Position numbers and translations under genes: made by a program
Shown: positions 15,275 to 24,658 of the stretch, one piece after another
How the letters are laid out: each line of letters opens with the position of its first letter
Numbering within the stretch: position 1 is the stretch's first letter
Notes under the pieces: generated by a model
What the model was told of the DNA's origin: nothing
Database searches by the model: none
Seen by the model: only the letters and a program-made list of their open reading frames with translations
NCBI RefSeq assembly: GCF_003217095.1
Contig: NZ_QJSR01000010.1
Location: 1 to 60,343, forward strand
Length of the DNA: 60,343 bases
Source of the DNA: Rhizobium sp. PP-CC-3A-592
Lineage (GTDB): Bacteria > Pseudomonadota > Alphaproteobacteria > Rhizobiales > Rhizobiaceae
Reading direction: 5' to 3'

Positions 15275-17668
15275 ATGCGAAAGCACATTGCCTCACCCCA
15301 AACCCTCCAGCGCATGATTACCCAGTTCTGCCAAGCGAGGATCGCTCCCGTGGCAACACCACGAGACTGCCAGAACATTCAGCGCTTCATGCTTGCCCTC
15401 ATCGCCGAAAAAGCCCCGCCGCCCATGATGAACACAGGGTGCAACGCGGACTGGCGGCAGATTGCAGATGAATGTGATCTCCAGGACGACCTGTCGCCGA
15501 GGCTTAAACGGGCGATGCAGCCAGGACTGGATGCGATCGAACGCTGGATACGCGACGTCAGCGAGGCGGAGCACGTTCCAGCTTCCTCTCAGCAAGCACG
15601 GCGGCGCCCGCGGACAACGACTATGGGCAAGACGGCGGAGGCTAAACGATCAGTCAAAGGCGCGCCGCCATCGAGATCGTCAACGTCGCAGCCAACGATG
15701 ACATCCGCGTCGCAATCGTCTCGGTCAAAGCCTGGACCAGATCCGCAACCGATCGACCCCTTCCCCGAGCCACTCTTCAGCCAAGGGCAGGATCCCGCCT
15801 CTTTCCAGGAGGCAGTCAGCTACCAGATCCGTCGTTTTGGCGAGACCTACTATAGCCTGCATAAGGCCATCGTCCGTCCAGGCGAGACCTTTGACAAGAA
15901 TACGCTCCTGAGCTGGATCACCGGCATGAAAACCCCGAGGACGCTGGAAAGCCTCGACATCCTCAGCCGTATCGAAGCCCGCTATCGTGTTCCCCAAGGC
16001 TACTTCAAAGCCAAGCTGCCGCATGCCGCGCGCGCAGCATCGGGCCATGACGTCGGTAGCGACATCGGTCCAGCGGAACGGCGTCGATTGGCTTGGCATC
16101 TTCCGGACGACTTCAACAGTCTGCCCCATTCCAAGCGCGAGGAGATCCTCGACTGGGTCCGCCGCGTCATCATCACTGGCGCCACCGACTACAGGCGGTA
16201 TCAGGCAGCCGCCGTGCGCCAGCGATACGCCATACGCTTTCCCGGGATAGCCTATGGCGGCGGCCCATCGACCAGTCGCAACCTCCTCACAATTGTGGAC
16301 GATACAGATGAAGACGATGTCACGTCGATCGAGGATCCGGACCTCCTGTCCGGCGTGATCGATGCGCCGCCAGCGCTTGCGATGGAAATGGCCGATCTGG
16401 TTAGCTTCAAAACGTCGACGCTGACGGCACTCGGGTTTCAGCGCCACGGGGTGTGGGGTGAAGAAACGGCGTCCCAGAAGATCGAGCATCTCGGCCTGAT
16501 GTTCGGGGCCCTTGCCGCCTCCCCCGGCAGTGTCGTGCGCGGGCGTGGTGTGCCGTTGTCGCACCTGACCTTCGGCATGCTGGTCTTCCCCGGCATCTGG
16601 GACTGGTATGTACAATGGCGTGAACGACGCCGCGGCTTTTACACCGCCTGGGAAGTCGACATGCTGAGCGTTGCGCTGTCTTTGACCCGCGAGGGAACCG
16701 GCTGGCTGCGGCAGCATCCCGAACTCCTGCAGCGCGTTCGTGCCGTGCCCGGGCTGATCTCGCAGGCAGAGATCCATGACGCGCGCAGCGACTGGCATGC
16801 TGCCTGCGAACGGTTCTTCCAGTATGCGCGTCATCGCTCGAAAGAGATCCAGCGGGTCATGCGCGTCCACCGTGATCCGTTCGAGCCGATCATGCCGGTT
16901 CTGGAGGCGGCGAGCCCCCTTGCCGAATACCGCAAGATCACCGAGGAGATTCTTCAGCGGATGCCGGACGAGCGCCGATATCCGCGGGCCGCAGCCGAAG
17001 CCGTGCGTGCTTTCCTGATGTTGCGTCTCGGCCTGCATCTGGGGCTTCGCCAGAAGAACCTGCGCCAGCTCCTGCTCTGCCCGCGCGGTCATTTTCCGCG
17101 CTCCGAGCGGCGGCTGGAAGAACTGAAGCGGGGCGAACTGCGCTGGAACGACCGCGAGCGGGGCTGGGAAGTGCTCATTCCGGCCAACGCCTTCAAGAAT
17201 GCCCACTCGTCGTTCTTCGGCTCGAAACCTTTCCGGCTGGTTCTGCCCGATCTTTTGGGTCTCTACACGCATCTTGACGCCTATGTCGCGCGACACCGCA
17301 GTGTCCTTCTTGGAAACGCGCGCGATCCCGAAACTTTCTTCGTCAAGACGGTGAAGACCACCAGCAAGGATGCGGCCTACGACCAGACGACTTTCTACGA
17401 GGCGTGGCGGCTGACCATCCAGCGGTACGGGATCTACAATCCCTATACCGGCCGCGGTGCGATCGAAGGCCTTCTCCCCCACGGGCCGCATAACGTGCGC
17501 GATGTGCTTGCAACCCACATCCTGAAACAGACCGGCTCCTACGAGCAGGCAAGCTATGCCATCCAGGATACGCCCGACATGGTCGCAAGGCACTATGGCC
17601 GGTTCCTGCCGCAGGACAAGGCGGCGCTGGCGGCGAAGATCCTCAATCAGGTCTGGCAGGCAGCGTGA
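15275..17668 (+). CDS. Large (797 aa) tyrosine-recombinase-like protein
   Basis: Residues about 1-165 are low-complexity in part (Ser/Arg/Pro-rich near 105-165) and unassigned. Residues about 175-260 hold an RFGETYYSLHKAI to WITGMKTPRTLESLDILSRI block, probably helical. Residues about 420-560 form a core-binding-like region. About 580-797 is the catalytic domain, with a GLRQKNLRQLLL arginine region, His739-x-x-Arg742 (HNVRDVLATHIL) and the likely nucleophile Tyr774 in ARHYGRF. It is more than twice the size of ordinary integrases. A second copy of its last 88 residues lies at 30664-30929. The DNA target is unknown. Confidence 0.75.
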   Translation: MRKHIASPQTLQRMITQFCQARIAPVATPRDCQNIQRFMLALIAEKAPPPMMNTGCNADWRQIADECDLQDDLSPRLKRAMQPGLDAIERWIRDVSEAEHVPASSQQARRRPRTTTMGKTAEAKRSVKGAPPSRSSTSQPTMTSASQSSRSKPGPDPQPIDPFPEPLFSQGQDPASFQEAVSYQIRRFGETYYSLHKAIVRPGETFDKNTLLSWITGMKTPRTLESLDILSRIEARYRVPQGYFKAKLPHAARAASGHDVGSDIGPAERRRLAWHLPDDFNSLPHSKREEILDWVRRVIITGATDYRRYQAAAVRQRYAIRFPGIAYGGGPSTSRNLLTIVDDTDEDDVTSIEDPDLLSGVIDAPPALAMEMADLVSFKTSTLTALGFQRHGVWGEETASQKIEHLGLMFGALAASPGSVVRGRGVPLSHLTFGMLVFPGIWDWYVQWRERRRGFYTAWEVDMLSVALSLTREGTGWLRQHPELLQRVRAVPGLISQAEIHDARSDWHAACERFFQYARHRSKEIQRVMRVHRDPFEPIMPVLEAASPLAEYRKITEEILQRMPDERRYPRAAAEAVRAFLMLRLGLHLGLRQKNLRQLLLCPRGHFPRSERRLEELKRGELRWNDRERGWEVLIPANAFKNAHSSFFGSKPFRLVLPDLLGLYTHLDAYVARHRSVLLGNARDPETFFVKTVKTTSKDAAYDQTTFYEAWRLTIQRYGIYNPYTGRGAIEGLLPHGPHNVRDVLATHILKQTGSYEQASYAIQDTPDMVARHYGRFLPQDKAALAAKILNQVWQAA

Positions 17669-17710
17669 GGTACATAGGCCCCTCGCGCAGGCGCAGGTCT
17701 AACATGTAAA

Positions 17711-17733
17711 GGGAGCGGCTGATAACCGCTCCC
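17711..17733. terminator. Hairpin between convergent genes (probable terminator)
   Basis: GGGAGCGG, a 7-base loop and CCGCTCCC. It sits between the convergent ends of the 797-aa gene (17668) and the hydrolase (17811). On the minus strand it is followed by TTTA, so it more likely ends hydrolase transcription. Confidence 0.55.
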
Positions 17734-17810
17734 AATTGCAGCTTCGTCACTACGGAAACGGGTGATGCTTCCCATCCACCTGCGGGCTTCCGACGTCCGG
17801 CTATATCCGA

Positions 17811-18755
17811 TTACTTCTCGACGATGTTTCCAAGGCTGCTCCCCGGCCCCTTCAACGCCGTACATGCTGAGAACCAAGCGTCCGGGTCATCGCCGATGGC
17901 AGTTCTCAACCAAGCAAGGGTCATGCGCTTCGTTGCCTCGAGCGCATCCGGCAACTCGACCTCTGTCTCCTTGGCGTCGAGTCCGGCAATGCCACCAAGG
18001 CCGTGGCCTACGCCATGAAGCGTAAGAAGCGCGTGTGCACCAACCGCGTCATGATAGGCATCGGCGTGCCAATCCGGGCCACGGGGCGTAAAACGCGGGT
18101 TGTCATCTGCCCCGCAAACGACCAGGCTCGGCGTCGTGAGGTGTGAGAAGTCGAGGTCAAAGAATGGAAAGCGCGCGGCGTTCTCTTCTGTCAGATCCTT
18201 TCCACCCCGTCCGGGAGCGGTGAGAAGGATCCCAGCCTTGATGCGTGGATCGCTAAAAGTCTCTCCGTGGAGTTGCGCGCCCAGGAGCAGGCTCACCGTG
18301 TGGCCACCGAGAGAATGTCCTGCCGCCGCGATGCGGCCATGGTCAAGCCGGCCAGAGACGGCCGGCGCGCGCTCTTCGATCTCTGACAGCCGGTCGATCA
18401 CTGTCCGAATCTCAGCGACGCGCTCGCGCCAGAAGAACGGCGCTCCTTCGGCGTCTTCAGGAAGGCCGCCGACGCGTGAGCTCGCGTGAGTGGGCTGGAT
18501 GACGGCAAAACCGCGCTCTGCCCAAAACTGCGCCATATGCGCGTAGCCGTCCTTCGACGGAACGTAGAATGAGGGTCCGAATCCATGCGACAGAATGACG
18601 ATGGGGAGGCGATCGCCTTCTGCCGGTGCAGTCAAACGCAGTTCCAGAGGCGCCCGTCCGTCGATGTCGAGGCGGATCGGCGAGTAGGCTATCGTGAGGG
18701 CTCCGTCGGGCGTTGGGATACGGCGCGCGATATCGATCAGATTGTTCGTCGTCAT
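17811..18755 (-). CDS. Alpha/beta hydrolase (dienelactone-hydrolase/chlorophyllase-like)
   Basis: A 314-aa alpha/beta hydrolase. It has the oxyanion block HGFG (57-60), nucleophile Ser148 in GHSLGG, a probable acid Asp in VVCGADDNPRF, and a His in GVGHGLGG. No signal peptide is visible, so it is probably cytoplasmic. The last about 20 residues (ACTALKGPGSSLGNIVEK) look unlike the family. It is divergent from an AraC regulator of the cupin_6 type. The substrate is unknown; an ester or lactone is likely. Confidence 0.8.
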   Translation of the reverse strand: MTTNNLIDIARRIPTPDGALTIAYSPIRLDIDGRAPLELRLTAPAEGDRLPIVILSHGFGPSFYVPSKDGYAHMAQFWAERGFAVIQPTHASSRVGGLPEDAEGAPFFWRERVAEIRTVIDRLSEIEERAPAVSGRLDHGRIAAAGHSLGGHTVSLLLGAQLHGETFSDPRIKAGILLTAPGRGGKDLTEENAARFPFFDLDFSHLTTPSLVVCGADDNPRFTPRGPDWHADAYHDAVGAHALLTLHGVGHGLGGIAGLDAKETEVELPDALEATKRMTLAWLRTAIGDDPDAWFSACTALKGPGSSLGNIVEK

Positions 18756-18845
18756 GTGTGGTCTCCATGTGCGCCTTCAGGATGGACGACGAGAGCAGGA
18801 TTATCTATATCTGAAAGTCCGCACTGATTAAGTGAAAGTCCAGAC

Positions 18846-19739
18846 ATGTCCGATCCACTCGCCGAGATCGTCTCGCTGCTCAAGCCCGTGCCATCGATCG
18901 CCAAGCTGGTTGTTGCCGGTGGGGCATGGTCGGTCGAGCGTCGCGAGCTTGGTAGTCCGTTCTATTGCGCGATTGTGGAAGGACGCTGTCTGCTGACGAT
19001 CGCCGGCAGATCGCCGATCATTCTCGCGTCCGGGGATTTCGTTCTCGTGCCGCAAATCCACGAATTTACCATGAGCAGCTTTGAACCGCCTCCGCCGGGC
19101 ACGCCACCGCAACGGCTGGAGACCAACCCCGGAGTCTTCCGCCTCGGCGATCCTGACGCACTGGCCGAAGTCACAGCCATGGTGGGTCACTGTTCCTTCC
19201 TGGCGAACGACAAGCAGTTGCTGAGCTCGCTGCTGCCGGACATCGTTCATGCTCGAGGCGAGGGGCGGCTCATGGATCTCGTCGGGATGATTCACGCCGA
19301 GATGGTCGGCGGACTTGCAGCGCGGGACATGATCCTGAGTCGGTTGCTGGAAGTTCTCTTTATCGACGCTCTGCGGAGTACAGGAGGGGCTGAGACATCT
19401 CCGGGATTGTTGCGCGGGCTTTCCGACATGCGCCTGGCTCCAGCGCTGCGACGCATCCATCAGGACCCGAGCGGAGGCGTGTCCGTCGAGGAACTGGCAG
19501 AGACCTCCGCTATGTCTCGGTCGGCATTCTTCGACCGCTTCCGAAGGCAGGTGGGCGTCCCTCCGATGGAATACGTGACGGGCTGGCGCATGGCGCTTGC
19601 AAAAGACCTGTTGGTTCGGCGAGATGCGCCACTGGTCGAGATCGCAACACGGATCGGTTATGCCTCCGCCAGCGCGTTCAGCGTTGCATTCACACGGCAT
19701 GTAGGTGTTACGCCAGGCGTGTTCGCCCGAACAGACTGA
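18846..19739 (+). CDS. AraC-family transcriptional regulator (cupin_6 type)
   Basis: A 297-aa protein. The N-terminal cupin_6 sensor begins SDPLAEIVSLLKPVPSIAKL. The C-terminus has two HTH motifs (VEELAETSAMSRSAFFDRFR and VEIATRIGYASASAFSVAFT). It is a paralogue of the regulator at 7354-8277. It is divergent from the alpha/beta hydrolase, its likely target. Confidence 0.9.
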   Translation: MSDPLAEIVSLLKPVPSIAKLVVAGGAWSVERRELGSPFYCAIVEGRCLLTIAGRSPIILASGDFVLVPQIHEFTMSSFEPPPPGTPPQRLETNPGVFRLGDPDALAEVTAMVGHCSFLANDKQLLSSLLPDIVHARGEGRLMDLVGMIHAEMVGGLAARDMILSRLLEVLFIDALRSTGGAETSPGLLRGLSDMRLAPALRRIHQDPSGGVSVEELAETSAMSRSAFFDRFRRQVGVPPMEYVTGWRMALAKDLLVRRDAPLVEIATRIGYASASAFSVAFTRHVGVTPGVFARTD

Positions 19740-19920
19740 CCTCGACAGCCCTGTCTCGCCGCCTGTCTTGTGCTGGTTATGCCCTGCAATGTCTGTTTCG
19801 AAGGCGCCAAGTACAAGACGCCTGCCAGACCTTGCCTGTTCGCAGCAATTGGGCTTTCTAAAGCTACCACCACGAGAGATGCGGCTGAGCAAGTCCGCTC
19901 GTTGTCATAGGAGACGTCCG

Positions 19921-20502
19921 TTGCAGAGTCTTAAATATGGACGGTGGCTCAATGAGCCCACAAAAGCAGATGGTTCGGATACCGATCTTTCCGTAACGAC
20001 TGACGCCAACACCGATTTTTGGCGAGAGACACACTATGGCTTTGTTCGCGACAACGGCCACTTCTACGCTTTCCAGACCGAGGGCGATTTCACCGCCCAG
20101 ATTCGAGTTCAGGCAAATTTCGAGCATCTTTACGATCAGGCCGGTCTCATGGTTAGGCTCGACGAAAGACGGTGGGTCAAGACCGGGATCGAGTTCTCGG
20201 ACGGATATGGCTTGCTCGGCAGTGTGCTGACGAATGAAGCCTCCGACTGGGCAACGGGGCGTTATGACGGCGACCCATCAGATTTCTGGATAAGGGTGAC
20301 CGTCCAGAGCGGCGTTCTGAGAATACAAGCTTCACACGATGGGCAAACTTGGCCACTCGTGCGCCTCTGCCCATTCCCGGAAGCGGACCATTATCTCGTT
20401 GGACCAATGTGCTGTACTCCCGAACGTTCAGGTTTGGAGGTCAGATTTAGTGCGTGGCAATTGAGACCGGCCTTGGGCAAAGACCTTCACGACCTGACGT
20501 AG
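19921..20502 (+). CDS. DUF1349-domain protein (concanavalin-A-like fold)
   Basis: A 193-aa protein. Blocks such as SVTTDANTDFWRETHYGFV, YDQAGLMVRLDERRWVKTGI, ASDWATG and YLVGPMCCTPERSGLEV are typical of DUF1349, a jelly-roll family without a settled function. The TTG at 19921 is chosen because AGGAG lies 8 bases upstream and homologues begin near the KYGRWLN segment; no ATG fits. It is cytosolic by appearance. It follows the AraC gene on the same strand after 180 bp. Confidence 0.8.
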   Translation: MQSLKYGRWLNEPTKADGSDTDLSVTTDANTDFWRETHYGFVRDNGHFYAFQTEGDFTAQIRVQANFEHLYDQAGLMVRLDERRWVKTGIEFSDGYGLLGSVLTNEASDWATGRYDGDPSDFWIRVTVQSGVLRIQASHDGQTWPLVRLCPFPEADHYLVGPMCCTPERSGLEVRFSAWQLRPALGKDLHDLT

Positions 20503-20655
20503 CCGCCAGAGCGCTTTGTTTAGCAGCCGCAGCGTCTGCTTCTCGCGCAATTTACGCAGACTTTGCCGAGGCGCATTCCTGACAGGCAATCATCCTCGCC
20601 AAAGTCGGGAGTACCGGTGGTCGCCGCCTGGGAACCTACATCATAAATCTCTGAA

Positions 20656-20979
20656 TCACAGAGACGACTTCATACGCGATAACGCCTCGACCACAAGATT
20701 TGGTGCAGCAATCCATACGACGCCCAATCCTACATGCAGGGCTCCGATTGTCATCAGGATGCTGCGGAACGGCTCTTTGCGCGTCTTGTGACCAAGTACT
20801 TGCTGGGCGGCAAGGGCTCCAAGACTTCCACCGGCAATAGCCAGCCAGAGCAGCGTGCTCTCGCGAACGCGCCACGCTCCCTCTACCGCAGCTTTCTTAT
20901 CCCACCAGTAGACGCAGTAGACCACGACGTTGATGAGAAGATAAATTAGAAGGAGTGTCAGCTGTGTCGAACGGTACAT
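20656..20979 (-). CDS. DUF1294 membrane protein
   Basis: A 107-aa protein with about three hydrophobic segments and the DUF1294 signature: YWWDKKAAVEGAWRVRESTL, then GGSLGALAAQQVLGHKTRKEPF. Start 20979 (MYRSTQLT) is chosen over 21054 because the extra part is not hydrophobic or family-like. It is an inner-membrane protein of unknown function. Confidence 0.75.
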   Translation of the reverse strand: MYRSTQLTLLLIYLLINVVVYCVYWWDKKAAVEGAWRVRESTLLWLAIAGGSLGALAAQQVLGHKTRKEPFRSILMTIGALHVGLGVVWIAAPNLVVEALSRMKSSL

Positions 20980-21290
20980 AGTCGAATATATGCATGCGGC
21001 CGTTAACCGCCGGCTAATCATCGGTTCCATGATTGACGCAATGTTCTTTGCCACGCAGCCTGCCGCGCGTCACTGGAACGGCATCAAATGGCATAGTGCC
21101 AGGAAGGGATCGTGAGCGATCTGATCTGTTCCGGAAACTCACTCCCTCATAACCGGAAAAGCTTTGGGTCCACTTGCGGGCAAGACGTTTGAGATGTGGA
21201 CATGGGCAGCGCATATCTTGTATTCTACATGTACCCGTTGCTGAGTGGTGAGGATGAACGGAGGCCACGATACGATTTCTGGACCGCCTC

Positions 21291-22307
21291 TTGCGCCGCA
21301 CGCAGGCCGCACTGGTGCCGCTGACGTCCTGGCCCGACGGCCCCGCGCCGGCGGAGGTTCCGTTATTTCCCGATGGCATGAACCCGATCCTTCGCCTTGC
21401 GGACGATTGGCGCTTACCCCGTCACGAAACGCGCATGGAAGTCTTGGCGCGCTGCGGCGTTCTGCCCGATCCGATCTACAACTGGCCAGCGCTCGTCCTC
21501 ACCCACGCCGAACCTCCACCAGGCGCACTCGCGCCCTGGACGGCAAGCGCCTTTGAGCGCATCCCACCCCAGTTTCCGATCACCCGTTTTACCGCCCTTG
21601 CGTGGTTTAAGGACGACGCGCACGCCAACCTTCGACGCGTCGCTGACCATCTAACGGCATCGCTCGGGCCCGCGCCGGTCGGTCAGCGGTGGAACACTGT
21701 CGTTGCCGCCTGGCGGTCGGGGCTGGCTGAGGTCTCGCTGACAGCCTGGCCGCCGGATTGGCAGCCGCACGGCCTGCAAAACCGGTCCGAGGATCGCGAC
21801 CCGCGCCTTAGGACCGCCTGCCACGTGACGGTGACGACGGGCTTCCGCCTGGCTCTCAGCGCGAGAGAACAAGAATGGGTGACAGGCTTCCTGCCTCTCG
21901 CGTTCGACGGGGATGTCGGGACAGCGCGCATGGCTCAGGCTGGCCGCTTTGCGCCGGGCGAGACGGAGCTCGAATATGTGCGCGACCCAGAAGACCTGGT
22001 CAAGGACCGGCAGAGGATGCTTGGGCTGTCAGCAGACGGCGAGGCGCTGATCGTGGTTTCGGATCAGCTCTTCGTCATGCCCCGCACCGACATTCTGCAC
22101 CTTAAGGTCATCCGTATGACGCCGGCCAAGGGCGGGGGCGGCTCGTCGCTTCATGCCCATTGTTATACGCACGCACCCGGCGCGGACAGCCAGTCTGTGT
22201 TTCTAGCGCAGCACGGCGATCCAGACGGCATGACGGCGCTTGGGCAAGAACTGGGCGAGCGGCTCGATTGTTTGGTCGAGGTCAGCCCCTACTACCCGGA
22301 TTGCTGA
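21291..22307 (+). CDS. Conserved-looking protein of unknown function
   Basis: A protein of about 339 aa that I cannot assign. It is rich in Trp and Pro, with strong coding character (FPITRFTALAWFKDDAHANL, VGQRWNTVVAAWRSGLAEVS, GRFAPGETELEYVRDPEDLV). The frame opens at 21258 after a stop. GGAGG at 21260-21264 is followed by ATA 21270, CTG 21279 and TTG 21291 as possible starts, and no ATG fits. No signal peptide or membrane segment is visible. It leads a block of four unknown genes. Confidence 0.55.
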   Translation: MRRTQAALVPLTSWPDGPAPAEVPLFPDGMNPILRLADDWRLPRHETRMEVLARCGVLPDPIYNWPALVLTHAEPPPGALAPWTASAFERIPPQFPITRFTALAWFKDDAHANLRRVADHLTASLGPAPVGQRWNTVVAAWRSGLAEVSLTAWPPDWQPHGLQNRSEDRDPRLRTACHVTVTTGFRLALSAREQEWVTGFLPLAFDGDVGTARMAQAGRFAPGETELEYVRDPEDLVKDRQRMLGLSADGEALIVVSDQLFVMPRTDILHLKVIRMTPAKGGGGSSLHAHCYTHAPGADSQSVFLAQHGDPDGMTALGQELGERLDCLVEVSPYYPDC

Positions 22308-22379
22308 CCACGTGGGGATGACGGCTTGGACCAGCGTCGATAGGATGCCGGAGCGAAACGAACAGAAGCGGGCTCGCTA

Positions 22380-23261
22380 ATGGAAGGCAGGAGGACGGGC
22401 GCATGGCGGACAGAGACCGGAACCAAGTGGCGCGGAGGAGTGCTTGACCGTTTACGACGGCGCGGCATCTCCAAGCTTCTCGTCCTCCTTCTCGTCCTGC
22501 CGGTCGCAGCGGAGCCGCACGAGCCCGGCTACGCGGACGCAAAGATCGCCTCGCCCGCACGCACTGGCCGCGCGGGCGTCCGCCTCGCCTTTCCTGCCGA
22601 TCAACTGCCGCGTCGCGGGATGCTGGTCGCGACCGGCAACGTCCTGTCGCCGCTGGCGCGCTGGATCGTCATTGATCTCGACCTCATGACGATCCGTCAG
22701 GCTACGACCCGTCTGGCCGATGCGGGAGGGCCGGTGGAGATCGAAGGCGAACGCACCGGTTCCATTTCGGATGAGGAGCGGCGCAACGTGATCGCGTCCG
22801 GGTACGAGGTCTGGATCATGCCGGATCCCGATCCGCCAGTGCTCGGTGAGCCGACAGACCACTTGTGCAGCGTCGCGCTGTTCGACGGCGATGACGTCCT
22901 GCAAGAGGTCGGCTCCGATTGTCCGAGACCACACCTTGTCGCGGTACTGGAAGCGTTGGCGGCGTCCGCTAACGGGCGAGCGAGTTCGCAGGGGCATGCG
23001 CCGGCGCCTCCTTCCGCGGAGGCGTCGATCGGCTCAGCGCATCGCGAGCCCGATGGCACGCTGGTCCTATGGCTGCGAGGGAAAAGTGAAGACGGGTCCG
23101 TTGTCGGACATGGTGAGTTGCGCTACCCGCCGAGTGACCCGCACTATGACCGTGTCCTGCGCCATTTGGGACCGATCCCGCCGGGCGGTGAGGTTCTTGT
23201 TTGGCCATTTCCACCACGCTGGCCGGACGAACCTGTGTTGCCTCAGCGACCAAGGTCGTAG
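22380..23261 (+). CDS. Unknown exported or membrane-anchored protein
   Basis: A 293-aa protein. Residues about 31-45 (SKLLVLLLVLPVAAEP) form a hydrophobic segment after a basic stretch, so it is probably exported or anchored. The N-terminal 20 residues are doubtful; GTG 22440 is an alternative start giving a shorter leader. The C-terminal half is Pro-rich and ends VLVWPFPPRWPDEP. No domain is recognised. It overlaps the convergent gene by 19 bp at its 3' end. Confidence 0.5.
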   Translation: MEGRRTGAWRTETGTKWRGGVLDRLRRRGISKLLVLLLVLPVAAEPHEPGYADAKIASPARTGRAGVRLAFPADQLPRRGMLVATGNVLSPLARWIVIDLDLMTIRQATTRLADAGGPVEIEGERTGSISDEERRNVIASGYEVWIMPDPDPPVLGEPTDHLCSVALFDGDDVLQEVGSDCPRPHLVAVLEALAASANGRASSQGHAPAPPSAEASIGSAHREPDGTLVLWLRGKSEDGSVVGHGELRYPPSDPHYDRVLRHLGPIPPGGEVLVWPFPPRWPDEPVLPQRPRS

Positions 23262-23827
23262 GTCACGGTGACGATCACCTGGGGGCGGTCGCGACGTGCA
23301 CTCGGTGCGTCGGCACGGCTGAGGACCAGCGCCAGCTTCGGCTCTTTGCGCAGTCGAAAGAATGTCGAGACCATGCCGCCTTGGCGCTCCTCGCCGATGC
23401 GCTCCCAGCGATCGGAGAAGTCCGGTGAGGCGGCCACCGCTTCGGCCGCCGGCTGGAAGTCGACCCCGCCCCCGCCCGTGATGTGGCACATCGGAATGTC
23501 GCGCGAGACCACCAGCGCGTAACCCTCGTTGGGTCCGGTAATGATCCGCCAGTAGCGGTTGCCGCGCCGGAACAGCTCGGGTGGGAGGAGCGGCTCGGGC
23601 AGGCTCTCGGTCTCGAACACCGCGCCGCCAAGATCAATGGCCGCGAGGAAGCGCGCTGGATCGTTCAGCCAGCTTGACGGGTCGAGGACCCAAATCTCGC
23701 AGCCGCGCAGTGCGCCCTCCAGACCGCTGAGCAACGGATCCGCGACAGGCCCATCCTGCGCCGATGCGGATCCTGAGATGGCAAGCAGCATCGCCGATGC
23801 GAGCAGCAGGCGGGACAAGCGTTCCAT
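23243..23827 (-). CDS. Unknown secreted protein
   Basis: A 194-aa protein with a clear signal peptide (RLLLASAMLLAISGSASA, then QDG). The mature part has LRGCEIWVLDPSSWLNDPAR and CHITGGGGVDFQPAAEA; no catalytic motif is seen. Start 23827 gives the signal peptide, while 23857 adds ten odd residues. It lies 26 bp downstream of the truncated gene 23854-24231 and may share its operon. Confidence 0.55.
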   Translation of the reverse strand: MERLSRLLLASAMLLAISGSASAQDGPVADPLLSGLEGALRGCEIWVLDPSSWLNDPARFLAAIDLGGAVFETESLPEPLLPPELFRRGNRYWRIITGPNEGYALVVSRDIPMCHITGGGGVDFQPAAEAVAASPDFSDRWERIGEERQGGMVSTFFRLRKEPKLALVLSRADAPSARRDRPQVIVTVTYDLGR

Positions 23828-23853
23828 GTCGATACAGCATCGTAAGCGCGAAA

Positions 23854-24231
23854 TCATCGGTTCTCCAGGCCCCGTGAGGCGCGCTCAACTCTGATCATGT
23901 CCGCTTCTCGGCCGATCTGGCTGCGAAGGGCCGTCAGTCCTGCACGCATCCGCTTGTGTACGGCCGGATCCAGCGAAGGATCGGGATAACGTACGTCCCA
24001 AAGGAGCACGTTGTCGATCGTCCGCTGGAGCTTGGGGATGTCGCCGAAGGCCCAACCATTGACGGGCGGTCCGAGTGTCTCGAACAGCGACGAGAACAGA
24101 GCGGGTTCACCGGTCAGGTCCGAAGTTGGGCTAGCGTTCAGGCGTGAGCGCCAGCGAAGTTGTCCGGCATAGAACCAGAACGTCGCCTCGTCGCGCCTGC
24201 CCGCCTGCATCAGGGGTGCCGCACGCAGCAT
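23854..24231 (-). pseudogene. Unknown gene, 5' end lost to an IS6 remnant
   Basis: The coding part from ATG 24231 reads MLRAAPLMQAGRRDEATFWF and ends VERASRGLENR, a family I cannot name. The frame stays open to 24390, but that portion is the transposase wreck read in a shifted frame, so the native N-terminus (probably with a signal peptide) is missing. It may still be translated from 24231. It precedes the secreted gene 23243-23827 on the same strand. Confidence 0.5.
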
Positions 24232-24235
24232 GAAA

Positions 24236-24494
24236 GCCAATGCTGATTGCCACGGATTGCAACAACGGCTGCATCGAGATGCCACTTGTCCCCAAGCCGA
24301 CCGGATGATCGACGCCGGAGTATCGTTGGCAAAGGTGCGGTCGAATTTCTCCCCGAAGCCTGACGGTCTGATGCGAGACGGTGATCCCACCGGCAGCCAC
24401 CATGTCCCCGACCATTCGCAGGCTCAGAGGCAAACGGAATTAGAGCTACACGGCGTGGGCGATGACGTCAGCGGTAAAGCAGTTTCCACGACAT
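24236..24494 (-). pseudogene. IS6-family transposase remnant
   Basis: The minus strand gives, in order, DVIAHAV with a stop in place of Trp and a second stop in place of Tyr, then FRLPLSLRMVGDMVAAGGIT and VSHQTVR. A frameshift leads to GEKFDRTFAN and a further shift to DKWHLDAAVVAIRGNQHWL. These are consecutive blocks of IS6/IS26-type transposases (N-terminal HTH, first catalytic Asp in KWHLD). The rest is missing; the neighbouring gene begins where it stops. Confidence 0.7.
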
Positions 24495-24658
24495 AGTGAA
24501 TTACGGTCTGTCATGGCCCGTCATGCACGCATCAAGTTTCACATTCCGTTAAGTTGGCGATGCCGGTCCAGATACCCCGCACGATTAGGCACACCGGGCA
24601 ATTGCGGCTATGATGTGCCGGGAGATCACGGGAGGCGGCCTCGAGAGCCGGTGATTTG

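Noticed and set aside
15725-17593. Open frame of 622 codons on the minus strand
   Set aside because: Antisense to the 797-aa recombinase gene; typical high-GC shadow with His/Arg/Gln-rich composition and no motifs.
18828-19892. Open frame of 354 codons on the minus strand
   Set aside because: Antisense to the AraC regulator; composition is not protein-like.
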